A program made the position numbers and the translations under genes. The notes beneath the pieces are model-generated. The model saw only the letters and a program-made list of their open reading frames with translations. It was not told the origin of the DNA and searched no databases. Below are positions 1-7,622 of a stretch of DNA of 14,427 nucleotides, piece by piece. Source of the stretch: Bacteroidales bacterium (lineage in GTDB: Bacteria; Bacteroidota; Bacteroidia; Bacteroidales; UBA7960); the NCBI GenBank assembly GCA_003557805.1, contig PWNY01000290.1:1-14427 (forward strand). The letters run 5' to 3'. Within the stretch, counting starts at the first letter, position 1. Every line of letters begins with the position of its first letter.

Positions 1-60
1 ATATAAAAGTTGATTGCTAACCGAATTATTCGTCTCATATTTTTGCGACAATAATTTACT
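1..60. other. AT-rich edge segment, no feature seen
   Basis: Short stretch beyond the terminator of the minus-strand operon. I see no convincing reading frame, repeat or promoter in it. Confidence 0.4.
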
Positions 61-96
61 ATAAAAAAGGCGGCACCTCATTTTAGAAGTACCGCC
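61..96 (-). terminator. Rho-independent terminator of the minus-strand operon
   Basis: Read on the minus strand, an 11-bp stem (positions 96-86 with 79-69, nine Watson-Crick pairs and two G-U pairs) closes a 6-nt loop and is followed directly by six T residues (68-63). It starts 22 bp after the stop codon of the T9SS protein, which fits the end of the whole susC-led operon. Confidence 0.88.
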
Positions 97-118
97 GATA
101 GAAGTAATAAAAGTTTAC

Positions 119-985
119 TTACTTCACAAGAGTCATGGAACGAGTAATTGAGCGAGTAGGTGTTTCCAGGCGATAGAAATAGATTCCGCTTGTAAGACCA
201 TCAGCATTAAACGACACACTGTGCTCTCCGGAATTCCTGAATTCGTTAACCAGTGTTGCGACCTCCTGCCCAAGTGAATTGTAAACCCTTAACAGTACCT
301 GTTCAGCATTATTCAGTTCAAAGGTGATGTTTGTTGTAGGGTTAAACGGGTTCGGATAGTTTTGCTTAAGGGCAATCTGCACCGGAAGTTCATCCTGTTC
401 GATACTTGTAGCAAGAGGGTCATCGGGAGAATCACTCAGAATAATGTTATCAAGATAGATAACGATGTTATCACTAAGATCTACCGGATCTGCGAAATCA
501 GGCATCACAGCTATAACGGGATATTCCCCTGCTGCATCGGGATAGTGAAATGTCATTGTTTCCCATTGCTCAGTGTGCTCTTGTGGTTCCATCGATTCAA
601 ACTCGAAATCCTCAGTTTGGTCACTGCCTTCAACTTTGAATCGTATTGGGCTTACCCTTGGTTTCCAAACCTGGTAGTGTGTATACTTCATATCATCCAT
701 CTCGAGTGGTTCGAACACGTTACTCCAGAACCCTCCCCAGGGATTTCCATCGTGTGCCCGGGTATATTGAAGAACATACTGACTGTCGTTGACCTCGTTT
801 GGATCGGGATTCGCGACGACTTCGAAAGCATCTTCATCACTCACACTACCATCGGTCATATTGTTAATCGGAATGTGCACTTCGGGATCTTCGAAATCCT
901 CAATTATTATGTAGTTCTGTGCAGTAGCCTGTTGAAGACTGAACACTGCCACTACAATTAAACTAAGAAGTAGCTTCGTTTTCAT
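119..985 (-). CDS. Exported jelly-roll-like protein with C-terminal T9SS sorting domain
   Basis: A 288-residue protein that I expect to be secreted through the outer membrane by the type IX system and to be cell-attached or released. Residues 1-22 form a classical signal peptide (KTK then a hydrophobic run, cleavage near ATAQ). Residues about 25-185 look like a beta-sandwich of the carbohydrate-binding type: it opens IIEDFEDPE and closes with IVIYLDNIILSD, the usual last strand of such domains. Residues about 205-288 are a type A T9SS sorting domain (QNYPNPFNPTT, LRVYNSLGQEVATLV, GLTSGIYFYRL, final LVK). I see no catalytic motif. The start has a good ribosome site (AAGGAG) six bases upstream. 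It is the last gene of the operon, 95 bp after the GH3 gene and just before the terminator. Surface glycan binding is inferred from the fold impression and context; the exact domain family is not identified. Confidence 0.85.
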   Translation of the reverse strand: MKTKLLLSLIVVAVFSLQQATAQNYIIIEDFEDPEVHIPINNMTDGSVSDEDAFEVVANPDPNEVNDSQYVLQYTRAHDGNPWGGFWSNVFEPLEMDDMKYTHYQVWKPRVSPIRFKVEGSDQTEDFEFESMEPQEHTEQWETMTFHYPDAAGEYPVIAVMPDFADPVDLSDNIVIYLDNIILSDSPDDPLATSIEQDELPVQIALKQNYPNPFNPTTNITFELNNAEQVLLRVYNSLGQEVATLVNEFRNSGEHSVSFNADGLTSGIYFYRLETPTRSITRSMTLVK

Positions 986-1080
986 ATTGCTCCTTATTTG
1001 TGTTTGGGTTGATTAATACACCGGAAGTTCACAACGAACTTTCATTACTGAAAAATTGAAGCAAACAAATCCGGTAGTTT

Positions 1081-3390
1081 TTAAAGTATTTGAAATTGAC
1101 CTTCAATTGTGTCGGAAACGTCAGTACCTACATACACTCTCACTTCGCCCGGTTCTAATACGGGTTCAAGATTTTGATCCAGGTATTTTAACTGTTCGCC
1201 ATGCAGTTCAAACTCAACTGTCCGGGTTTCTCCCGGCTGAAGGTATATCTTTTCAAAATCCCGGAGCAGTCGTACCGGCTGTGTTACACTTGCAACCATT
1301 TTTCGGGAATATAGCTGAACAGTTTCGTGGCCTGAACGGTCACCTGTATTGGTAACATCTACCATAATGGTGATGCTTCCATCTGCCCGGATTTCAGTAT
1401 CGCTCAGGCGCATATTGTTGTAATCGAAAGTTGTATAGCTTAATCCATAACCAAAAGGAAACAAGGGATCATTGGGTGCATCAATAAACTTTGATGTATA
1501 CCGTTCGTCCGGATCTATTGGCCGCCCTGTTTTTTTCTGATAATACACGTTAGGAATCTGCCCCACAGTGTAAGGCCAGCTAAAGGTTAGTTTTCCGCCG
1601 GGATTGTGGTCTCCAAATAATACAGAGCTGATTGCATCTCCGGTTCTTGTTCCGAGATAGAATGCATTTACGATGGCATCAACATTTTCGTTTGCCCAGT
1701 TAATATCGAGCGGCCTTCCGGCCATCAGAACAATCACTACGGGCGTTCCGGTTGCGTTTACAGCCTCTAAAAGTTCCTGCTGTGCTCCGGGAAGATTCAT
1801 AGTTGTTCTTGATGCAGCTTCACCACTCATATGTCGGCCTTCACCCAAGGCCAGGATTACCACGTCTGAACTGTTTGCAAGCCTGACAGCTTCATCTATT
1901 CCATCGGTATTGTGATCAGTAAGGCTTAAAGGCACGCCTTCTTGAAATTGCAGATTTGTCGTTTCCGGAAGTGCATTTTTAAGCCCCTCAAGCAGTGACA
2001 CATTATCAGTTGTTTCACCTGCAGCAGACCATGATCCCATTACATCATATTGATTATCACCAAGGGGTCCGATTAATGCGATGTTCTCAAGGTCTTTTGA
2101 GAGGGGCAAAAGGTTATTGTCGTTTTTCAGAAGCACAATCGATTTTTCTGCTACTTCAAGTGCAAAATCGAGAAAATCTTCACGCATAATTGTTGCAGCT
2201 TCTCTCTCGTAATCCGAATAACGGAATGGATCTTCAAAAAGCCCAAGCTCAAATTTCATATCCAGGATACGGGAAACGGCCATATCAACCTGCTGCTCAC
2301 TTACGATTCCTTGCTCCACGAGACCCGGGAGTTCTTCCAGAAAAATATTGCTCATCATATCCATATCAATATTGGCATTAATTGCCAGTTCGGCTGCATG
2401 TGCTTCATCCCGTGCATATCCGTGCGGAATCATCTCCATGACGGCCGTATAATCGGTGACCACGAACCCGTCAAATCCCCATTCGTCGCGCAAAATAGTG
2501 TTGAAAAGAAACTGGCTACCGGTTGCCGGAACACCATCATACTCGTTAAATGCAGTCATAAAGGTTCGGACACCGGCATCCACTGCAGCTTTAAATGGCG
2601 GCAGATGAATCTCACGGAGAGTTCGTTCTGAAATATCAACGGTGTTATAATCACGGCCGGCTTCCGGCACACCATAAGCCGCAAAATGCTTGACTGTAGC
2701 CATAACTGTATCCAGCTCATAGAGGTCATCTCCCTGGAATCCCTCAATTCTTGCTACACCAAAAAGTTTATTTAGCAGCGGATCTTCACCTGAACTTTCC
2801 ACAATTCTGCCCCATCTTGGGTCGGGAGATATATCAATCATTGGTGTAAAGGTCCAGTGTAATCCTGCAGCGGTGGCTTCTTTTGCTGCAATTCTTGAGG
2901 CTTTTTTTATGAGATCGGGATCCCAGGTGGAAGCTTCAGCCAGAGGCACCGGGAAGATTGTCCGGTGGCCATGGATCACATCAAATGCAAAAAGCAGGGG
3001 AATTCCGAGCCGTGTTTCCTCTACCGCGATTCGCTGAAGATCGCGGGTGTGCTCTACTGTATGCGCATTGAAAACTCCTCCGAGCTGTGATTTCCCAATC
3101 ATTTCCCTGTACTCTTCACTCAAGACAGGCCCTGTTTCGGCAAAACCGCTGCTGAGTAGGTTTAGCTGCCCTGCTTTCTCTTCCATTGTCATCAGAGCCA
3201 GAACGGAATAAACCTTTTTAGGATGTTTGAGCGGAGTTACCCTGATATTCGGATTTGCAGCCCGTAGTTCTGTCTTATCATCCGTGTAAACGGTTTCATG
3301 ATTGTCAACCGAAAGCTGGAGTGAGTTAAGCAGAAAAAGACTCAGAGCTGGGATTGCAATGAGAATACTGATCCATTTTATTTTGTCCAT
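1081..3390 (-). CDS. bglX: GH3 beta-glucosidase (BglX type), probably acting on beta-1,2-glucooligosaccharides
   Basis: A 769-residue glycoside hydrolase family 3 enzyme, of normal length for the BglX branch. The N-terminus has a hydrophobic export signal (residues about 5-25) with no lipobox, so it is probably periplasmic. The TIM-barrel domain carries the substrate-binding KHFAAYG (K234-H235) and the nucleophile motif VVTDY, with D313 as the expected catalytic Asp. The alpha/beta sandwich follows (SIVLLKNDNNLLPL, then LALGEGRHMSGEAASR), and the C-terminal fibronectin-III-like domain includes HETVQLYS and LQPGETRTVEFEL. The family hydrolyses terminal beta-glucosides with retention. Specificity for beta-1,2 linkages is inferred from the two GH144 neighbours; GH3 enzymes from GH144 loci of other Bacteroidota prefer sophorose. 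The ATG has no obvious Shine-Dalgarno. It lies 11 bp after the phosphoesterase gene, so co-transcription is very likely. Confidence 0.93.
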   Translation of the reverse strand: MDKIKWISILIAIPALSLFLLNSLQLSVDNHETVYTDDKTELRAANPNIRVTPLKHPKKVYSVLALMTMEEKAGQLNLLSSGFAETGPVLSEEYREMIGKSQLGGVFNAHTVEHTRDLQRIAVEETRLGIPLLFAFDVIHGHRTIFPVPLAEASTWDPDLIKKASRIAAKEATAAGLHWTFTPMIDISPDPRWGRIVESSGEDPLLNKLFGVARIEGFQGDDLYELDTVMATVKHFAAYGVPEAGRDYNTVDISERTLREIHLPPFKAAVDAGVRTFMTAFNEYDGVPATGSQFLFNTILRDEWGFDGFVVTDYTAVMEMIPHGYARDEAHAAELAINANIDMDMMSNIFLEELPGLVEQGIVSEQQVDMAVSRILDMKFELGLFEDPFRYSDYEREAATIMREDFLDFALEVAEKSIVLLKNDNNLLPLSKDLENIALIGPLGDNQYDVMGSWSAAGETTDNVSLLEGLKNALPETTNLQFQEGVPLSLTDHNTDGIDEAVRLANSSDVVILALGEGRHMSGEAASRTTMNLPGAQQELLEAVNATGTPVVIVLMAGRPLDINWANENVDAIVNAFYLGTRTGDAISSVLFGDHNPGGKLTFSWPYTVGQIPNVYYQKKTGRPIDPDERYTSKFIDAPNDPLFPFGYGLSYTTFDYNNMRLSDTEIRADGSITIMVDVTNTGDRSGHETVQLYSRKMVASVTQPVRLLRDFEKIYLQPGETRTVEFELHGEQLKYLDQNLEPVLEPGEVRVYVGTDVSDTIEGQFQIL

Positions 3391-3401
3391 TTTATAGAGA
3401 T

Positions 3402-5030
3402 TTAATTGGGTTGATACATTCTGTTTGTGATTGTAAACTTTTGACCGTCCACAGCATTACTCTCAATCCATTTTACCGGCCGGCCTGTTAACTGATTCCA
3501 TCCTTCATCGAGTGTTATTTTCCAAAAATGATGATCGGATCCTTTGTCGGCCACGAACCACATATCATCAGGAATTCCCATATGGGTTCCCCAGCCTCCA
3601 TCACCGATATAGGTTACACCATCTTCGTGTATCTCTCCGTTTTTTACGGGATGAGTTCGTTTCATACGGTGGCCATGACCTTCATGAACCAAATCAACAC
3701 CGTATTTCTCAAAAAGCGGAATCCAGTGTTCGTGCATCAGAGGCCTGCCGTATCGCGGTTTCTCCCAGTAGTGCTGCGAAGTTGCAAAAGCGTTTATATG
3801 ATAGTGGGCTATTATCCATGGCCTGTCGCTATAGTTCTGTAAAGTTGTTTCAAGCCACTGTTTTTGTGCGCCATCGTGAGAACTGCGCACTTTGTGCGGT
3901 CCGCCTTCATAATAGCCGGTATCCTCAAACCAGTTCAGATCTTCATTAAAAGCAGAAGTATGACCGCTATCGAGTGTTAACAGTACAAAACCATCTCCAT
4001 ACTCCAAAGAGTAATACCTATGTGGATATGGTGGATTAAAGCGGTTAGCATAAAAAGCGGCATCCGTTTCAAAATCACCCATAATCCATCCTCTGACGTC
4101 GTGATTTCCCAAAGCCGGCAGTACAGGAACACGCCGCCCCTCATCGGTGATCATCAGATCGTGCCACTCGTTAAACCACGAATCCCATTCATTTTCAGCC
4201 ATTCCACGCATAACTAAGTCGCCGGATATCAGGATAAATTCGGGGTCGAGCGTTGACGCATGGCTCGTCATCTCTTTTCGTTCGGTAGTTTCAGACTGCG
4301 TATCAGCACCGGCAATAAAACTAAATGCTTTTCTTTCTGCAGGTGCTGTTCGAAAAGTGAAGGGTTCTGCATTACTATTGTCAGATTTGATTAAAACACT
4401 GTAGGTGGTTCCCGGTTTCAGTTCGGTCAATTCCACTGTATGCAGCCAAGCGGTAGTTTCAGCAAAGGTGTAGGTTTCGGCTTCCGCTGTTGAAACTCCA
4501 TTTGCAGGTGTTGAGTGTTCATGGGTGAGCAGATCATCACCCTCGGTATAATAGAGCCTGTTATGTGAAACTCCGCCATATACCCGATTCCACTCGTTGC
4601 GATCGGGTAAAAGTTCTTTTTCAAAACCAACATTCTCAGTGTAGTGGTCCCAGTTATTGAGCAAAAACTGGTAGGCAAACCGGGAATCTCTGTTTGAGTA
4701 GTTTTTTACTCCAACAGCAAGCGCGAGAAAGGCCTCTTTGGGTGAGTCATATCCGGCCCCTTCCCAACCTTCTTCAATTAACTTCGTTCTGACATCAGTA
4801 AACCGGAGGCCTTCACCATACTTTTTTGCTGCCTCATCGATTTTCATCATTCCGTAAGTCAGGGCGTTAGGTTCATCTGTTCGCCATGTAATCGTCATAC
4901 TTGTTTTTGTATCACCCTGCCAGGTTAGCACAATCTGTTCAGGCTTTTGCTCTGCATGCACACCGGTCCCGAGTGCCGGCAGTATGAACAGCAGCAAAAA
5001 AAGATTAATATTGACAATTGGCCGGTTCAT
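3402..5030 (-). CDS. Exported purple-acid-phosphatase-like metallophosphoesterase
   Basis: A 542-residue calcineurin-like phosphoesterase with a signal peptide (residues 1-26, cleavage near GVHA). The N-terminal beta domain begins IVLTWQGDTKTSMTITWRTD and ends LKPGTTYSVLIKS...FTFRTAP, the pattern of purple acid phosphatases. It spans roughly residues 30-230, about twice the usual size, because of an extra block near residues 60-150. The catalytic domain shows the metal-ligand series D243 (GADTQ), D271 (SGDLV), N309-H310-D311 (GNHD), H409/H411 (AHYH) and H452/H454 (GHGH). All ligands appear present, so it should be active on phosphomono- or diesters in the periplasm or at the surface. It sits between a small exported protein (9-bp gap) and the GH3 gene (11-bp gap), so it belongs to the glycan operon. 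I infer removal of phosphate-linked substituents from the glucan; general phosphate scavenging is the alternative. Confidence 0.88.
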   Translation of the reverse strand: MNRPIVNINLFLLLFILPALGTGVHAEQKPEQIVLTWQGDTKTSMTITWRTDEPNALTYGMMKIDEAAKKYGEGLRFTDVRTKLIEEGWEGAGYDSPKEAFLALAVGVKNYSNRDSRFAYQFLLNNWDHYTENVGFEKELLPDRNEWNRVYGGVSHNRLYYTEGDDLLTHEHSTPANGVSTAEAETYTFAETTAWLHTVELTELKPGTTYSVLIKSDNSNAEPFTFRTAPAERKAFSFIAGADTQSETTERKEMTSHASTLDPEFILISGDLVMRGMAENEWDSWFNEWHDLMITDEGRRVPVLPALGNHDVRGWIMGDFETDAAFYANRFNPPYPHRYYSLEYGDGFVLLTLDSGHTSAFNEDLNWFEDTGYYEGGPHKVRSSHDGAQKQWLETTLQNYSDRPWIIAHYHINAFATSQHYWEKPRYGRPLMHEHWIPLFEKYGVDLVHEGHGHRMKRTHPVKNGEIHEDGVTYIGDGGWGTHMGIPDDMWFVADKGSDHHFWKITLDEGWNQLTGRPVKWIESNAVDGQKFTITNRMYQPN

Positions 5031-5039
5031 ATTGAAAAG

Positions 5040-5648
5040 CTAAAGTGTTTTGATTCCATAGATATAGAAGGATTCGTAGAGCGGTACTTTCACTCCATCT
5101 TTGCGTGGAGGCATAAATGCGGAAAATGAGATAAATATCATGTACTCACCATCTTCCTGAAGGCCTGCCATTGAATCAGGAAGATTGTACCATATTTTAT
5201 TCCATCCATCATGCAGCTCGTTTTCATTCCAATTTGTACCATCAACCCAGCTCCACCCTCCACCTGTAACATCCGCCATGCCAAGGAAAAAATGATCGGG
5301 GTTGATATAATTCTCTTCCGGCAGGTACACATTAATGCCAACTGAATCGCTGTCTATCCAACTACTCAGCCTTTTTCCATTTAGCGGCAATGCCAGGTTT
5401 GTATCATCTGAAGAACCGGATGGGACAACTTCAACTGATGCTTTTCCTGTTTTAAAATGATTTGAATTCAATTTAAAAATAGCACCCGTTCGGTCGTTGT
5501 CATATGTTGCAAGTTCCTCTTCGGTGTCCATTGTCCATAAATAATCAGTAAAGTGATTATCAGCAGTGCAGTGAACTATAAAAATCGGAATCAACACGGC
5601 ACACAAAACAAAATAGTGTGATACAGTATGTTGGTTTTTATGATTCAT
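5040..5648 (-). CDS. Small exported protein, possible carbohydrate-binding jelly roll
   Basis: A 202-residue protein with an N-terminal hydrophobic segment (residues 12-26) followed by a cysteine at 27. IFIVHC is a poor lipobox because His is at -1, so either lipidation or signal-peptidase-I cleavage near VHCTA is possible. The rest reads as one beta-sandwich: LNSNHFKTGKASVEVVPSG, then GINVYLPE, HDGWNKIWYNLPDS and a final FYIYGIKTL strand, a pattern seen in non-catalytic glycan-binding domains. I find no catalytic signature and cannot name a family. The gene starts 77 bp after the susD-like stop and ends 9 bp before the phosphoesterase, in the position where surface glycan-binding proteins of polysaccharide loci often lie. 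No clear ribosome-binding site precedes the ATG. Confidence 0.75.
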   Translation of the reverse strand: MNHKNQHTVSHYFVLCAVLIPIFIVHCTADNHFTDYLWTMDTEEELATYDNDRTGAIFKLNSNHFKTGKASVEVVPSGSSDDTNLALPLNGKRLSSWIDSDSVGINVYLPEENYINPDHFFLGMADVTGGGWSWVDGTNWNENELHDGWNKIWYNLPDSMAGLQEDGEYMIFISFSAFMPPRKDGVKVPLYESFYIYGIKTL

Positions 5649-5725
5649 AATGCTGTGTGCTCTTATTAAACGGCAAATAAGCAGCTATTTATACTGATAC
5701 TGTGTTTTCTAAAATGCTGCTGTAT

Positions 5726-7612
5726 TTACCAATTAGGATTCTGTTGAAGCCTGCCGTTACTCAAATCTATTTCGTTAGTTGGAATTGGGAACAGCTCGTG
5801 CTTCCCGACCACAAAGTTTTTTCCTAAAGCCTGCATTACTTCGGCAGCACGGCCCTGGCGTATCAAATCAAACCAGCGTTTTTGTTCCATTGCCAACTCA
5901 ACTCTACGTTCATGCCAAATTGCATCCAGAAGGTTCTGGCCTGATGCCGTAACATCCGGAAGCAGTTCTTCGACCATTACATTAAATGACAGCTCCTCAT
6001 TTTGCTGAGTAGTGCCTGTTACCTGAATTCGGATTATTTCAACCGGTACTGTTTCACCTGCTGACTGCTGATTCACTGCATCCAGAAATTCAGAGCGATT
6101 TGTAACTTCAATACCATTTACAGATTTGATTACATCCATTAATTCTGCCCGGGGACGGCCTCTGTCAAAACTATGTTCAAAAGGTTCTATTCCGGCCTGA
6201 TCTGCAGGTCCGCCGCTGTTTGTAAATCTTGCGAATACACGAGAGTCTATATCATCCAGGTCAAGAGTATTTACAACAAGCGGAGCCATATTTTCCGGAA
6301 TCAATCCAATTGTGTTTGTATTCCCCACCCTTGCCCGATCTCTTACCATATTGAGGTAATTTCGGGCTGCGGTTTCATTTCCTTCTCTGTAACTGGCTTC
6401 CGCTGCAATCAGAATCACATCCGCATATCGGATACGCCGAATATTTACGGGGCTGTTAGCGCGATCGCCTGAATGTGTAGAGGGAGCAAATGCTTTTTTG
6501 TTATAACAGTCGTCTACCATGGATGTATTTTCGACCACGGTGAGTCCAGAACCATCCGGAAGTTCTTCCCAGGGGGAGAGAATTGTTGCCTGCTGCCTCA
6601 GATCGCCTGTTTCATAGGCAGCATCCAGGTCGCGCGATGGGCGATTAAATCCCCAGCCCAGATTAGGCTGCCCCCTTACTCCCTGTACCTGGCCATACTG
6701 GCTGCCTGTTCCGCCTTCTTCACTGTCGGTTGCCTGAACCTCAAAAATCGATTCCGATGAATTCTCACCTGCTATTGTAAAAATTCCAAAGTAATCGGGC
6801 AGTAGTTCATATTCATTAGAGGTAATTACATCCTCTGCATATTGCAGGGCAAGCTCATAGTTTTCCAGATACAGGTATACCCTTGCAAGCAGTGAACTGG
6901 CAGCTCCCCTGGTTGCCCTGCCCAGATCGGACGATGAGTATTCCGACTTATAGGGAAGGTTTTCAATTGCAATCTCAAGATCATCAATTATTTGTGCATA
7001 TACCGCATCAGCAGATGCACGTTCCTGGTCATACTCGTCAGGAGATAATGGGCTTGTAAAAAGAGGCACACCACCATAACCGCGAACAAGATTGAAATAG
7101 TAGTAGGCTCTTAGAAATTGGTTTTCAGCTACAAGGCGATCTCTAAGTACCGTATTCATATCGATACCCGGGATATTCTGTATCGCTGTATTCGTGCGGA
7201 AAATACCCTGATAATTTCCGTTCCACCATTCATTAACATCCCCGCTTCCCGCATCAAATGTTAAATTCTCAAGCTCTAAAAGCTGTGAGGCATCGGTGGG
7301 TGTGCTTCCTTTTGTGGCATCATCCGAAATCATATCTGTTAGCCCCAGATAGGAAAACACATGCAGGTTCCAGTCGCGCAGCTTTTGATAGCTTGCATTT
7401 GTAGCTTGTATGGCATGCTCTTCTGTTTGGAAAAAGTTTTCACTTGTCTGCTGACCAAGTGGCTTTTTATTCACTATATCACTGCAGGAACTGAATCCAA
7501 ACAATACAGTGAATCCTAAAAGAGCGACTATAATTACTGTTGGTTTAAGCCGGTATGATCTTGAATCTTCCATCGTATTAAATTTTTTTAGGCTGTTATT
7601 TTTTTTGGTCAT
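5726..7612 (-). CDS. susD: SusD/RagB-family glycan-binding lipoprotein with an inserted PDZ domain
   Basis: Outer-membrane lipoprotein that captures oligosaccharide and lids the SusC channel. Started at 7612 it has 628 residues, longer than the usual 500-560. A lipoprotein signal ends in FSSC-SD. SusD hallmarks are the tetratricopeptide-like helices (FLRAYYYFNLVRGYGGVPLF, then GAASSLLARVYLYLENYELAL), VILIAAEASYREGN, and the C-terminal HERRVELAMEQKRWFDLIRQGRA with LFPIPTNEIDLSNGRLQQNPNW. Between VRDRAR (about residue 424) and DAIWHERR lies an extra block of about 110-125 residues that reads as a PDZ domain: GGPADQAGI, DVIKSVNGIEVTNRSEFLDAV, GETVPVEIIR. The frame is open to an ATG at 7696, but that would overlap susC by 74 bp, so I chose 7612, 10 bp after the susC stop. 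An ATG at 7573 gives a more typical short signal peptide and is a real alternative. Confidence 0.93.
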   Translation of the reverse strand: MTKKNNSLKKFNTMEDSRSYRLKPTVIIVALLGFTVLFGFSSCSDIVNKKPLGQQTSENFFQTEEHAIQATNASYQKLRDWNLHVFSYLGLTDMISDDATKGSTPTDASQLLELENLTFDAGSGDVNEWWNGNYQGIFRTNTAIQNIPGIDMNTVLRDRLVAENQFLRAYYYFNLVRGYGGVPLFTSPLSPDEYDQERASADAVYAQIIDDLEIAIENLPYKSEYSSSDLGRATRGAASSLLARVYLYLENYELALQYAEDVITSNEYELLPDYFGIFTIAGENSSESIFEVQATDSEEGGTGSQYGQVQGVRGQPNLGWGFNRPSRDLDAAYETGDLRQQATILSPWEELPDGSGLTVVENTSMVDDCYNKKAFAPSTHSGDRANSPVNIRRIRYADVILIAAEASYREGNETAARNYLNMVRDRARVGNTNTIGLIPENMAPLVVNTLDLDDIDSRVFARFTNSGGPADQAGIEPFEHSFDRGRPRAELMDVIKSVNGIEVTNRSEFLDAVNQQSAGETVPVEIIRIQVTGTTQQNEELSFNVMVEELLPDVTASGQNLLDAIWHERRVELAMEQKRWFDLIRQGRAAEVMQALGKNFVVGKHELFPIPTNEIDLSNGRLQQNPNW

Positions 7613-7622
7613 TTTGCCTGGA

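Noticed and set aside
362..961. Plus-strand 199-codon frame opposite the T9SS protein gene
   Set aside because: The minus strand has a signal peptide, Shine-Dalgarno and a clear T9SS sorting domain; the plus frame has no recognisable features.
1025..1041. AAGTTC/GAACTT hairpin between the GH3 and T9SS genes
   Set aside because: Only a 6-bp stem and no T tract in the direction of transcription; not a supportable terminator.
1673..1915. Plus-strand open frame of 80 codons inside the GH3 gene
   Set aside because: It lies antisense to the well-conserved GH3 domain and has no family resemblance; it is a shadow frame.
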